A model generated the notes under the pieces. That model did no database searches and was not told the origin of the DNA. It was given only the letters and a program-made list of their open reading frames with translations. From contig CM061065.1 of assembly GCA_030762895.1 (NCBI GenBank), positions 67,874,200 through 67,938,199 of the forward strand: a stretch of DNA of 64,000 bases, written 5' to 3'. Position numbers and translations under genes: made by a program. The stretch comes from Sophora flavescens. Its lineage: Eukaryota; Streptophyta; Magnoliopsida; Fabales; Fabaceae. How positions within the stretch are numbered: the stretch's first letter is position 1; every line of letters begins with the position of its first letter. Shown here piece by piece: positions 23,271 to 33,507 of this stretch.

Positions 23271-24422
23271 AGAGCTCAACTTGAAATGACTTGCAAGTGG
23301 AGTACTAACAGGTTTGGAATTGCTCATGTTAAACCTCTCTAATACCTTCTCAATATACTTATGTTGAGACAACCACAATTTACCATTCTTCCTATCATGA
23401 GTAATTCTCATGCCAAGGATTTGCTTTGCAGGACCCAAATCCTTCATAGCAAAGGCCTTGCTCAAATCTTTCTTCAGACAATCAATCTTCTTTGTGTCAT
23501 GACCAACAATCAACATGTCATCTACATATAGCAAGAGGATAATAAAATCATCATCAAGGAATTTCTTCACAAACACGCAATGATCTGAAGTGGTTTTACT
23601 ATAACCATGTTTCTCCATGAAAGAATCAAATTTCTTGTACCATTGCCTTGGTGCTTGCTTGAGTCCATACAAACTTTTCTTCAACTTGCACACAAGCTGC
23701 TCTTTTCCTTTGACCTTGAAGCCTTTAGGTTGCTCTATATAAATTTCCTCCTCCAAATCACCATGAAGGAATGTTGTCTTCACATCAAGTTGTTCAACCT
23801 CTAGGTTCAAGCTAGCTGCTAATCCAAGCACAACTCGAATAGAGGACATCTTCACCACAGGTGAGAAAATTTCTTCAAAGTCAATACCTTTCCTCTGATT
23901 GAAGCCTTTCACAACCAATCTTGCTTTGTACCTTGGTTGGGAGCTATTCTCTTCTGATTTCAGCTTGAACACCCACTTGTTCTTGAGTGCTTTCCTACCC
24001 TTAGTCAACTTCACAAATTCAAACGTGTGATTCTCATGCAAGGAATTCATTTCTTCTTGCATGGCCTTCAACCACTCTTCCTTGTGCACATTTACAATAG
24101 CCTCTTCATAACTTTCTAGATCTCCACCACCAGTGATCATCACATACTCATGTGGAGTGTATCTTTGGGAAGCATGACGCTCTCTAGTAGATCTTCTCAA
24201 CTGAGGCTCAACCGATGGCTCAGATGGAACCTCTTCAACTGGTTCATCATGGTGAGGTGTAGGGTCGTCATTTGCATTCCCATCATCTACCTGTATATCT
24301 CCCCCTTCAACAAAAGTTCCAGTAGGGGGTTTAGGCACAACATCAATATAACTTCTGGCAACCGGTTTTTGTTTCTCAGCTTTCTCAAAATCTTCAATGG
24401 TTTGGTCTTCAAGAAATATCAC
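23268..24422 (-). pseudogene. Copia reverse transcriptase
   Basis: A 384-residue open frame. Residues 1-90 are a linker of low complexity. The RVT_2-type polymerase follows: W..AM..E..SL..N.T, KNKWVFK.K, YKARLVVKGF.Q..GIDFEE.FSPVVK, QLDVKT.FLHGDL.EEIY, and the catalytic YVDD near residue 298. It ends at the in-frame stop, after which the RNase H region continues in the same frame. The polymerase motifs themselves look intact; only the junctions are damaged. Confidence 0.85.
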
Positions 24423-26293
24423 ATCCCGACTTCTGATAATTTTTCTGTCATTTGGATCCCGAGTCTATAACCAAACTCTTCATGACCATAACCCAAGAAG
24501 ACACATTGTTTGGATTTTCCATCGAGCTTGGACCTCTCATCTCTTGGAATGTGAACAAAAGTCCTGCAGCCAAACACTCTCAAATGACTATAAGAGACAT
24601 CTTTCCCTGTCCATACTCTGTTTGGAACATCACCATCTAGTGGCACAGAAGGAGAAAGGTTGATCAAATCCACTGCAGTTCTCATTGCTTCACCCTAAAA
24701 GGATTTGGGTAATTTTGCATGAGAGAGCATACACCTGATTCTGTCATTAATGGTATGGTTCATTCTCTCTACAACTCCATTATGTTGAGGCGTCTTTGGA
24801 ACTGTCTTCTCAAGCTTGATTCCATGTTCTTTGCAATATTCTTCAAACGGACCCCTGTATTCACCACCATTATCTGCTCGAACACATTTCAACTTGCTTC
24901 CTTTTTCTCTTTCAACACTTGCATGAAAGTACTTGAAGACACCAAGTACTTGGTCTTTATATTTCAAAGTAAAAGCCCACTTTTTTCTAGAGTGATCATC
25001 AATAAAAGTAACAAAGTATGAAGCACCACCAAGAGACTTACAATCCATAGTGCAAACATCAGTATGAACTAAATCAAGAACATTTGGCCTCCTATGAGGA
25101 CCAGAACTACGAAATGAAATTCTATGTTGTTTTCCAACAAAACAATGAGAGCAACTATTTAAAGGTGTACCTTTCATAGGAAGAGAATTTTTCATGGCAA
25201 GGATGTTGAGTCCTTTCTCACTCAAGTGACCAAGGCGCATATGCCACAAATCAGAAGAAGCATCTTCAACTGCATTCACTTCCTCCTTGCTTAACTTTCC
25301 AGGCATCCTATAGAGAGTAGTGATGCTTTCTTCTTTTGCCACCACTAGTGACCCTTTGGTGAGCTTGCATATGCCACCACCAAAGTAAGTATGATAACCC
25401 TCAATGTCCAAGGCTTTAACAGAAATCAAGTTGAGACGGATATCTGGAACATGTCTGACATTCTTCAATTGCAGCTTGCACCCAATGCTGGTTTCAATCC
25501 AAGCATCTCCCATACCAACAATTTTACATACCCCTTCATTTCCCATTTTAACTGTGCCAAAATCACCAGCAGTATAAGATGAGAAGAAATCACGCCTAGG
25601 AGTGACATGGTATGAGGCTCCAGAATCAACAATCCAACTAGAATCATGGCATGCTAGATTTATAGAATTATCATCACAGACAATGTAAACATCACTATCA
25701 GATGCAACTGCAGTTGTGTCTTTATCATTTTTCTTCTCTTTGTCTTCATCTCTTTCTCTTGACTTCTCTCTCTTTAGGAACCTGCATTGTCTTTTGATGT
25801 GTCCCACCTTGCCACAATGATAACATTTCACTTCTATTCTAGTCCTGGACTCGCTTCTTGACTTGATACGACTGTCAGATTTTTCATGCTTATGGAAATG
25901 TCTAGTTTGACTGCTCCCCCGTGACTCTGCAACTAGTGCTTCTGACTGAGTGGAGGTACCATTCAAACCACGCTCCTTTCTTCTAGCTTCTTCATTCAAC
26001 ATGCTCTCTTTTACCATTGACATTGTCAACTTCCCATTAGGAGCTGAATTAGTCAATGTCATAACCAGAACTTCCCAAGTGTCAGGCAAGGAACTAAGCA
26101 ACAACAAGGCTTGCAACTCATCATCTAATTTAATATCTGTTGCTGTCAACTGATTCGCAGTATTCTGAAAAATACTCATATGCTCTGCCATTGAATCCCT
26201 TTCTTTGTATTTTATATTCACCAGCTTCCGGATCAGAAATGCTTTATTTTGCATATTCTTCCGCTCATACAGCTTGGCCAACTTCTTCCACAT
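24419..26293 (-). pseudogene. Copia gag (main part), protease and integrase
   Basis: From 26,293 the frame gives the gag UBN2 helices (LPDTWEVLVMTL near residue 70), a CCHC knuckle (CYHCGKVGHIKRQC near residue 156), the protease site SSWIVDSGASYH near residue 220, the integrase zinc region (LWHMRLGHLSEKGL...CSHCFVGKQ), and the integrase core (D..HTDVC, FVTFIDDHSR, VRADNGGEY, TPQHNGVVERMNH). One in-frame stop at 24,695-24,697 precedes a continuation (24,419-24,685) with VFGC.TFVHIP and FLGY. A frameshift near 24,420-24,440 then leads to the RT frame. Confidence 0.85.
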
Positions 26294-26540
26294 TTTCTGG
26301 GCATCTGTTTGTGTCTACATGAGGATATACACTCAAATCCAGCCACTGGCTAATCAAAGCAACCGTGTTTCTATTCATCTTCTTCCAATCACTTTCATTT
26401 TTATCCTTGGGTCGGGCAGTGTCCCCCTCAATGGGATCATACAAGTCTTTGCTGTATAACATATCTTCCATGAGGGTCTTCCAAAGTGTATAATTTGTAG
26501 AGTTCAGCTTAATCATATTTGGCCCTTGATTTTCCTCCAT
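26265..26540 (-). pseudogene. Copia gag N-terminus
   Basis: The ATG at 26,538-26,540 starts the gag: KLNS.NYTLWKTLMEDML, the first motif of copia coat proteins. The frame shifts by one near 26,300 and the main gag frame continues. This start lies about 25 bases past the primer site, which suits a copia gag leader only if very short; the ATG is still the first in frame. Confidence 0.75.
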
Positions 26541-26566
26541 TTAAATGCACAGTACATAACAACCTA

Positions 26567-26579
26567 AGCTCTGGATGCC
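26567..26579 (-). other. Primer binding site of the copia element
   Basis: On the minus strand TGGCATCCAGAGC lies four bases inside the 5' LTR edge (26,584). It is close to, but not identical with, the standard tRNA-iMet match TGGTATCAGAGC; whether it is a variant or a decayed site cannot be told here. Confidence 0.65.
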
Positions 26580-26583
26580 ACTT

Positions 26584-27298
26584 TGTTGGGAAAGAAGCTA
26601 GAGATAACAATCTCTAATGAAGCAAATATTTTTTCCCTTCACCTGTGCAAATAAATAGGCACAAGAAAAATATTCTTCCACAGGATAATATCAATGGCAG
26701 AAAATAAATAGCAATGACACCACAATTTTAACGTGGAAAACTCCCCAGTGTAGGGATAAAAACCATGGGACCAAGTCCAGCAAAAATTTCCACTATAAAT
26801 AATAATGGGTACACCAAGTCTTCCTAGAAATACTAGGGAACACCAAATCAGCAATACATCACCCAAAAGGTGGATACAAGCAAGCAACAAGAGAGAAACC
26901 CCACAACAATGGGTATAACAACTCAGCTCAAAGAGAAGGCAAAACAACAATATATTGATATCAAAATATTGCTCTCAACACTAGGAACAACATACTAAAA
27001 TTTCATCAAGAATGGAGATAGTTTACTCATCTGATATAGAGCACAAAAGGCCTCCTTTTTCTTCTCCTCTCTATTCGGCGTCGTTTCCTTTCTCTGTTGC
27101 TCACTTTTCTTTCACGTCAGGCACCCACTATAAAACCCTTTCTTTCCTTTTTATTTGAACTTTCAAGTTCTTTTTTTTTTATTTTTTTATTTTAATGTCA
27201 CATGGGCTTGGACCCATTATTAACCATTTCCTTTTTTTTTTTCCTTTGTTTTTACTTTTTATCTAGTGAATCCCATTTAGGAGGGAACCCACCCAACA
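26584..27298 (-). repeat. 5' LTR of the copia element
   Basis: 715 bp, TGTTGGG...CCCAACA on either strand. It differs from the 3' LTR by scattered substitutions and small indels in T-runs, for example near 27,170-27,245. Confidence 0.9.
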
Positions 27299-27303
27299 TT
27301 TCT

Positions 27304-27690
27304 AAAGCCACTTAGTGAATGATAGTGTGTAATTTTTTCTCTCCTTTATTCGCATTTTTTTCTCTCCATTCTTTTGCATGTCTGAAGGGATTCAAATATC
27401 TGCCAGTATGTCAATCTCTCCAAGGGACATGACTGAAGCAATCATGCTTTGTTTCAGCCCATTGTTTGTTACATGGAAGAAAGTAGTAAATGGTGGGGAC
27501 CCGACTTCATGGATGTATTGACTATCTAGAAGCACATGGCTTGATCAACGGCTTTAAATATTATGCGTTAATAAGGTTCTCGTAGAGGGTGTTTACAGAC
27601 ACGGGGGCTTTGTATTGTTTGAGAGAAAGGAAGAAGAATGCAGGAGAGGTTTTTCGAGAGAGAGAGAGAGAGAGAGAGTCACATGAGAGT
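27304..27690. other. Intergenic DNA with a (GA)n tract
   Basis: There is no recognised gene. A GA dinucleotide run lies at about 27,656-27,678. The left edge is the copia target site. Confidence 0.5.
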
Positions 27691-27694
27691 AATG

Positions 27695-28275
27695 TTATTA
27701 AAATCGAATCGGTGATCGACTCGGTCAGGGTACTAGGTTAATGGGTCACTGGTTCAATCGGTTCAATCGGGGGTCATTGGTTGACTCGATTTGAACCGAT
27801 ATACATTAAAAAAATTCTAAAATATTCATATATATGACAACATAATTTCATAGGTTCATACTCCAAATTCAAAATCATTACCATCAAAAAAATATCTAAT
27901 TAAACAAATACCAATAAAGCTTACAAATAACTAAATAACAATCAACAATCTCATAGGTAAGTAATGTATATATATAATATTTGCATACATTATATTAATT
28001 GTATAAATTTATAAGTTACGTATATATATATAATATTTGCAAACCATTTACCAATTAGCACTAGTGGTGCAACGGTAAGGCTTGTTGCTTCGTGAAGACC
28101 TAGGTTCGAGTCCCCTCACCTGCCTGCTGGACATCCTTGGATAGCGTGCACACATGCAAGTCTCTGTGTCAGCTCGATTGTTCGACCAGACCGGGTCAGC
28201 CGGTTGATGTCAATACCAGTTCGGATATTCACCCGATCTGATATGTTTACCGGATCGGCCTTGGGTCCGATTGAC
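27695..28275. mobile_element. Degraded GC-rich 'CGGTT/ACCGG' non-autonomous element
   Basis: The left block (27,697-27,800: AATCGGTGATCGACTCGG, GGTTCAATCGG repeated, TTTGAACCGAT) and the right block (28,185-28,275: CCGGGTCAGCCGG, CCGGATCGGCC) resemble the ends of the cleaner element at 59,412-60,429. Between them is A+T-rich filler and a SINE head. The ends are too worn to define exactly. Confidence 0.5.
28055..28135 (+). mobile_element. tRNA-derived SINE head with pol III boxes
   Basis: TGGTGCAACGGTAAGG (box A-like, about 28,065-28,080) is followed about 30 bases on by GGTTCGAGTCC (28,103-28,113), a perfect box B. The order and style match the heads of plant SINEs. It does not fold as a complete tRNA (no acceptor stem or CCA-side match), so it is not called a tRNA gene. 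The 3' end is not clear. Confidence 0.65.
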
Positions 28276-28289
28276 ACTTAATAATTTTT

Positions 28290-28570
28290 TGATTGAATTA
28301 TTTTAAGTCATTAGATTAATTAATCTTGACGATCCAGATTTGATGTAAGTCTTCTTGACTTACACCTGGTGTATATATAGGTGCGAAAAACTGTAAAAGG
28401 CTGTTTTTTTTTTTATTTGGAATTGAAATTTTGAATAGAAAAATAACTTGCCTTTAGCTTGGATTGTGGGAGATTGAGCAGAGAAAAGACGTAAAAAGAG
28501 GAACAGAATAAATATAAATATTTTGTCAAAAAAAAAAGAATAAATATAAATATAATAAAATAATATTAGT
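28290..28570. repeat. Dispersed repeat copy 3
   Basis: It shares the TTGAAATTTTGAATAGAAA, GGGAGATTGAG and AATAAATATAAATATAATAAAATAATATT blocks with copies 1 and 2. The preceding end block (28,300-28,380: ATTAATTAATC, ATCCAGATTTG, GACTTACACCTGG) is the inverse of the one that follows copy 2. This shows that the block belongs to the element's end. Confidence 0.65.
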
Positions 28571-29181
28571 AAGTGATGTACTGATGTCAGGTGTGACTTC
28601 GGTTTCCCTATTGGATTTTATTTAGTAAATAACGAGTAGATAAGATTAATCAAACACGTCAATGCGAAATTGCGAATAATCTAGGTAAGTTCCTACTAAA
28701 GTGAAGTTTCCACTTTCAAGCCGGTCTTTACATTGTCGGAAACAACTTATTTGAAATGTTATTTAGAAAATAAAATTTGATAATGTTCTGACATCTGGTT
28801 AATTACTTTTAAAATCATGATTAATATCATATTGAACTTGGTTAATGATATATCAAATCTTGGTTAATGAAACTCAATGAGTGGTTAATGAGTTATCTAT
28901 CTTGGTATGCCTATTAACCAAAACGTCATTAACTGCAATTTTAAATGCCATTAACTAAATGAGTGACCAAATGTTATCAAAAAATTTTATTCAAAAAACA
29001 TTAGTGCAAGAAAATTTGACATGGAAAAATTTCATTCCTAGGGAGTGGGAAATTTCGTTGATAGAATTCCATCGAATTCTGTCAATATTAAAAGGTTACA
29101 TAATATACCTTTTAGCTTTTTGACAAAACAAAATTTGTATGGGGACACTAGCTGTCTTGTACTTGCATTCGGGAATTTAGC
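28571..29181. other. Upstream region of the receptor kinase gene
   Basis: A+T-rich, with no gene. Several repeats of GGTTAATGA (28,795-28,930). Any promoter elements beyond the TATA box are not identifiable by eye. Confidence 0.5.
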
Positions 29182-29189
29182 TATAAAAG
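29182..29189 (+). promoter_or_regulatory. TATA box of the receptor kinase gene
   Basis: TATAAAAG lies 61 bases before the first ATG (29,243), in the right place for a short 5' leader. No in-frame ATG intervenes. It is the best TATA match in the 300 bases upstream. Confidence 0.65.
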
Positions 29190-29242
29190 AAAGACATTCA
29201 ACCAGATTGTATCTTCATCTTCCTACTAATCCCAACTTCTAA

Positions 29243-32200
29243 ATGATGGCTAGCAGAAAAATGATGACTCTTATCATGTTTCTTGTCTATATCAGTTCAC
29301 AAACCTTGATTTACATGCCATCAACTACAATGGCTCTTTCTTTGAGTTCTAATACTGATAAGCTCGCTTTGCTTGCTTTAAAGGAAAAGCTTACCAATGG
29401 CATTCCTGATTCTTTACCATCATGGAATGATTCCTTGCATTTCTGCAATTGGCAGGGTGTTACATGCAGTCCCCGTCACATGAGAGTCTCTGTCTTGCAT
29501 TTGGAGAATCAAAATTGGGGTGGTACTCTAGGACCAGCCTTGGGAAATTTAACATTCCTCAGAAAGCTCAATCTTTCTAATATCAATTTGCATGGTGAAA
29601 TTCCCAGAGAAGTTGGTCGTTTAAAGAGGTTGCAGCTTCTTGCCTTAAGCCAAAATAACCTTCATGGGGTGTTACCTATTGAGCTTACTAACTGCTCAAA
29701 TCTTCAGGTAATTAACTTTCTGTACAATAACCTCACTGGAAAAGTTCCCTCATGGTTTGGATCTATGATGCAGCTTACTCAGTTGCTTCTTGGTGCCAAT
29801 AATTTAGTTGGTACTATCCCACCTTCCTTGGGAAACCTTTCATCACTTGTATATTTATCACTTGGAAGAAATCCTTTGGAAGGAAGTATACCTTATACTT
29901 TGGGTAAATTATCAAATTTGGAAGCATTATTATTGCCTTCAAATAATGTGTCAGGTATAGTCCCTTATTCACTTTACAACCTTTCAAACATGCAAGTTAT
30001 TAATCTGGGGGGAAACCAGTTATCTGGTACTCTTCCATCAAATATACACCTTGCTTTTCCCAAACTTCAGGGTTTCTTTATAGCACAGAACCAATTCACC
30101 GGAACTTTTCCATCTTCAATATCCAACATCACAGGGTTGCAATCGTTTGAAATAGTATACAATTTTTTTGAGGGACCAATTCCTCCTTCCTTGGGAAGCT
30201 TAACAAAACTTCTGCGGTTTAACATTGCTGGTAATAGTTTTGGGAGTGGAAGAGCTCATGATTTGGATTTCCTTTCCTCATTAACCAATTGTACTGAATT
30301 GAGGTATCTTAGTTTGGAACTCAATAGATTTGGTGGTGTATTGCCAGATGAAATAAGCAACTTTTCTACCAATCTTGCTTTTTTCAGTTTGCGAAGTAAT
30401 CAAATATCTGGAATAGTACCTGATGGAATTGGACAACTAATTGGCTTGACTTTCCTCTCTCTGGGAAATAATTCCTTTCATGGAACTATTCCAAATTCAA
30501 TTGGAAAGCTTAAAAAATTTGTAAGATTGGACTTGGAAGTAAACAATTTTTCTGGTAATATTCCTACTGCCATTGGCAATCTTACTATGTTGTCTGAACT
30601 TTATTTGAGCACCAATAATTTTGAAGGAAGAATTCCATTTACCCTTAGATATTGCACCAAGTTGCAATCCTTTTCAGCTTCTGAAAACAACTTAAGTGGG
30701 GATATACCCAATCAAACATTTGGCTATCAAGAAGGTTTAATATATCTTTACTTATCTAACAACTCCTTGACTGGTCTCATTCCTTCAGAGTTTGGAAACT
30801 TGAAGCACCTTTCCAATTTATATCTAGACCACAACAATTTGTCTGGTGAATTTCCCGTGGAACTTGGTGCTTGTACAACATTAATAGAGTTGTCACTGGC
30901 CAGCAACTCCTTCCAAGGAAGGATTCCTTCGTTCTTGGGTGGCTCTTTAAGATCCCTCCAATTCTTAAACCTTTCTGACAACAACTTCTCAGGCACAATC
31001 CCACGTGAACTAGAAAATCTAACATTCTCGAATTCTTTGGACCTGTCTTATAACCATCTCTATGGTGAAGTTCCAATAGGAGGAGTCTTCAGTAACATCA
31101 CATCATTTTCTCTCATTGGAAACAAGGATCTTTGTGGTGGGATACCTGAATTGAAGTTGCCTGCATGCTCTAGTTCTCCCTTAAAGAAACACAAGAGTTC
31201 TTTTGCAAAGAAAAAAATTATCCCCATCATTGTAATTGCAGGGGTTTTGTTCTCTTTCATAGTTTTTATCAGTTTCTATTATCTTAGAAAAAAGAACAAA
31301 AAGTTGCCCTCTTTGCCATCTGTGCAAAATAGGTACTTGAGAGTTTCTTATGGAGACCTACATCAAGCAACCAATGGATTTTCTTCATCCAATTTAGTAG
31401 GCACAGGAAGCTTTGGTTCTGTGTATAAAGGAACTCTTCCTCAGTTTGAAAGACCTATTGCTGTAAAGGTGTTGAATCTTCAAACACGTGGGGCATCAAA
31501 GAGTTTCATTGCTGAGTGCAAAGCTTTGGGACAAATCAAGCACCGGAATCTTGTTAACATACTAACTTGTTGTTCAAGTGTTGATTATAAAGGTGAAGAT
31601 TTCAAGGCTATAGTTTTTGAGTTCATGCCTAATGGAAGTCTTGATAGCTTGTTGCACAGCAATGAATCTCAAGAGCTAAACCTCAACCTTGCACAATGGA
31701 TAAGTATTGCTCTTGATGTAGCTTATGCATTGGATTATCTTCACAATGAATCCGATCAAGTTATAGTTCATTGTGATATTAAGCCGAGCAATGTCATTCT
31801 TGATGATGACATAGTTGCCCACTTGGGAGACTTTGGGTTAGCTAGGCTCCTTGATGAGGATACAGGCTATTCCAGTAGAGAACAAGCTAGTTCTTCTGCA
31901 GTTAAAGGAACCATTGGATACGTTCCCCCCGGTAAAGTGCTTTTAATTCCTCACTATCCTTTAAAATGTTTTATCGATTATTCTGATTCTGAATTAGCAT
32001 GTGTTAACAATAGGAAAAGTCAGGGCTCATTTGCTTTGTTTTATGTTTATTGTTTTCATTTATTATTTTCAGAAAAAATTACAAAACGACACATTGTTTT
32101 CATTTTATTTCATATTTTCAAAAAATTGTACAAGAAACACTGAAAATAACACTTTTTTTTTTTTTACTATTTCCTGTATAAAAATTGTTCGGAAATAAGA

Positions 32201-33342
32201 AATAGAATGAAAACAGATGGCGGTTTTGTAATTATTTATGAAAACCGAAAATAAATCAAATAGACCCTTTATCTTGTTAATTTCGTGTTTTGTTTGCAAC
32301 TTATGGTTCTTAAGTTTTGATTTTATCATACTTGCAATAATTTATTTATTACTCAATTTACTAATGCTTTAAAGTCTTCCACCTTTCTAATTTTTAGCCT
32401 TATCTATGGAAATTGACCAGTCAAATTCATTTCATAAAAGTGTTTAATTTGATATACTTTATATTGTTAATCAATCACAAATTATTATGTGTGTACGTAA
32501 CTTTTAAGATAATTATGATAAAAGTCGAATAATATTAATAATGTGACAGTTTGTGATTGATTGGTTTATAATCAATGTGTGATTGTTTTTTTAAAGACAA
32601 ATGTTAGTAATTAGTATGTTGTGTTAGTTCAGGAGTAGGAGCTGAACTCGTGACCTCTTATCACTCCAAACCCTATGCCACGCCCCACCAAAAAAAAAAA
32701 AAACTCATCGACCTTATAACTTCCCAATCAATGTGTGATTGTATTTTATCAACAACTTAAGTTTGATATTATCAATGTAATGTATTTTACATTATCATCT
32801 AATCGTACATTAAACTTTTGATGTAATTAATATAAAAGCCAAACATTTCTCAATGCATGATTGGTACTCTGTATAAAAACTTTTAGCATGCAAGTGTATT
32901 CTAATTAAATTATTTTATCAATACTCCTTTCCTTGGTCGTTGTGTAAAGAATTGTTGTTTGGATCAAACAGAGTATGGAGGAGGTGGCCATATGACACCA
33001 CAAGGAGATATTTACAGCTATGGAATTCTTCTGTTGGAGATGCTCACTGGAAAGAAACCAACAGATAGTAGTTTTGGTGAGAATCTAAGCCTACACAAGT
33101 TCTGTAAGATGGCAATTCCAGAAGGAATCACTGACATAGTGGACTCGCGTTTGCTTATCCCATCTATTGAAGAACATGGAAGGGTTATGCAGCACACAAA
33201 CATACAAGATAACATTAGTGAGTGTTTGGTGTCGTTTGCTATGATTGGAGTTGCGTGTTCTGCAGAATTCCCAGCTGAGCGAATGGGCATAAAAGATGTT
33301 ATAGTGGAGTTGCATTCAGTCAAACAGAAGCTGCCGCACTAG
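29243..33342 (+). CDS. LRR receptor-like kinase, subfamily XII (EFR/Xa21-like), two exons
   Basis: Exon 1 is 29,243-31,931, the intron 31,932-32,971 (GT...AG) and exon 2 32,972-33,342. Together they make 1,020 codons with the stop. Joining in this way restores the kinase activation segment at GYVPP-E-YGGGG, the spot where this subfamily is known to carry an intron. Domains: signal peptide about 1-33, LRR N-cap about 38-77 (CNW.GVTC), about twenty-one LRRs to about 610, membrane helix about 657-680, kinase about 705-1,015. The kinase has the glycine loop GTGSFGSVYKG (about 719-729), the ATP lysine K742, HCD at 843-845 and DFG near 863. Cys in place of Arg in HRD makes it a non-RD kinase, a trait of innate immune receptors such as EFR, FLS2 and Xa21. 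It should sit in the plasma membrane and bind an extracellular ligand, unknown here. No break was seen. Reading into the intron gives a 966-residue product without the kinase C-lobe. Confidence 0.92.
31932..32971 (+). other. Intron of the receptor kinase gene
   Basis: 1,040 bp, phase 1 (it splits a Glu codon after its first base). The donor GTAAAG and acceptor AAACAG are conventional. The interior is very A+T-rich. Retention would add a stop at 32,141-32,143. Confidence 0.88.
32615..32705 (-). mobile_element. Possible SINE fragment inside the intron
   Basis: On the minus strand the segment reads GTGATAAGAGGTCACGAG followed by TTCAGCTCC, similar in layout to a box-B region of a plant SINE. 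It is next to an A-run of about 14 on the plus strand (32,689-32,702). It is too short and worn to be sure. Confidence 0.3.
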
Positions 33343-33501
33343 GAACTATGGTTGTGATAAGAAACTAGCTTTGTTCAGCTTGACAAGTCTTATATCCATT
33401 ACTTGTGTTTATGCATATTACTGTTATTCGCACAAATCCATTTCCTACTTATTAGTGATGTAACAATTTCTATAGACTTCCACATTAACCAATCTCTATA
33501 G

Positions 33502-33507
33502 AATAAA
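33502..33507 (+). terminator. Polyadenylation signal of the receptor kinase gene
   Basis: AATAAA lies 160 bases after the stop codon, the first canonical signal downstream. The exact cleavage site cannot be seen. Confidence 0.5.

Larger units (their letters stand above)
21826..27298 (-). mobile_element. Ty1/copia LTR retrotransposon, both LTRs present
   Basis: On the minus strand: 5' LTR 26,584-27,298, tRNA-Met-like primer site 26,567-26,579, gag-pol from 26,540 to 22,551, polypurine tract 22,534-22,548, 3' LTR about 21,833-22,533. The domain order gag, protease, integrase, RT, RNase H is Ty1/copia. The LTRs are closely alike. Only four breaks were found in gag-pol: a frameshift near 26,300, a stop at 24,695-24,697, a frameshift near 24,420-24,440, and a stop at 23,268-23,270. 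This is the youngest-looking retroelement in the window. TTTCT follows the right LTR (27,299-27,303) and also lies at 21,821-21,825, a few bases outside the altered left LTR end; this probably is the target duplication. Confidence 0.9.

Noticed and set aside
28055..28135. A tRNA gene
   Set aside because: Boxes A and B fit, but there is no acceptor stem and the spacing beyond box B does not fit a tRNA body. A SINE head explains it better.
30748..31260. Minus-strand frames opposite the receptor kinase
   Set aside because: These are antisense shadows of the repeated LRR codons.
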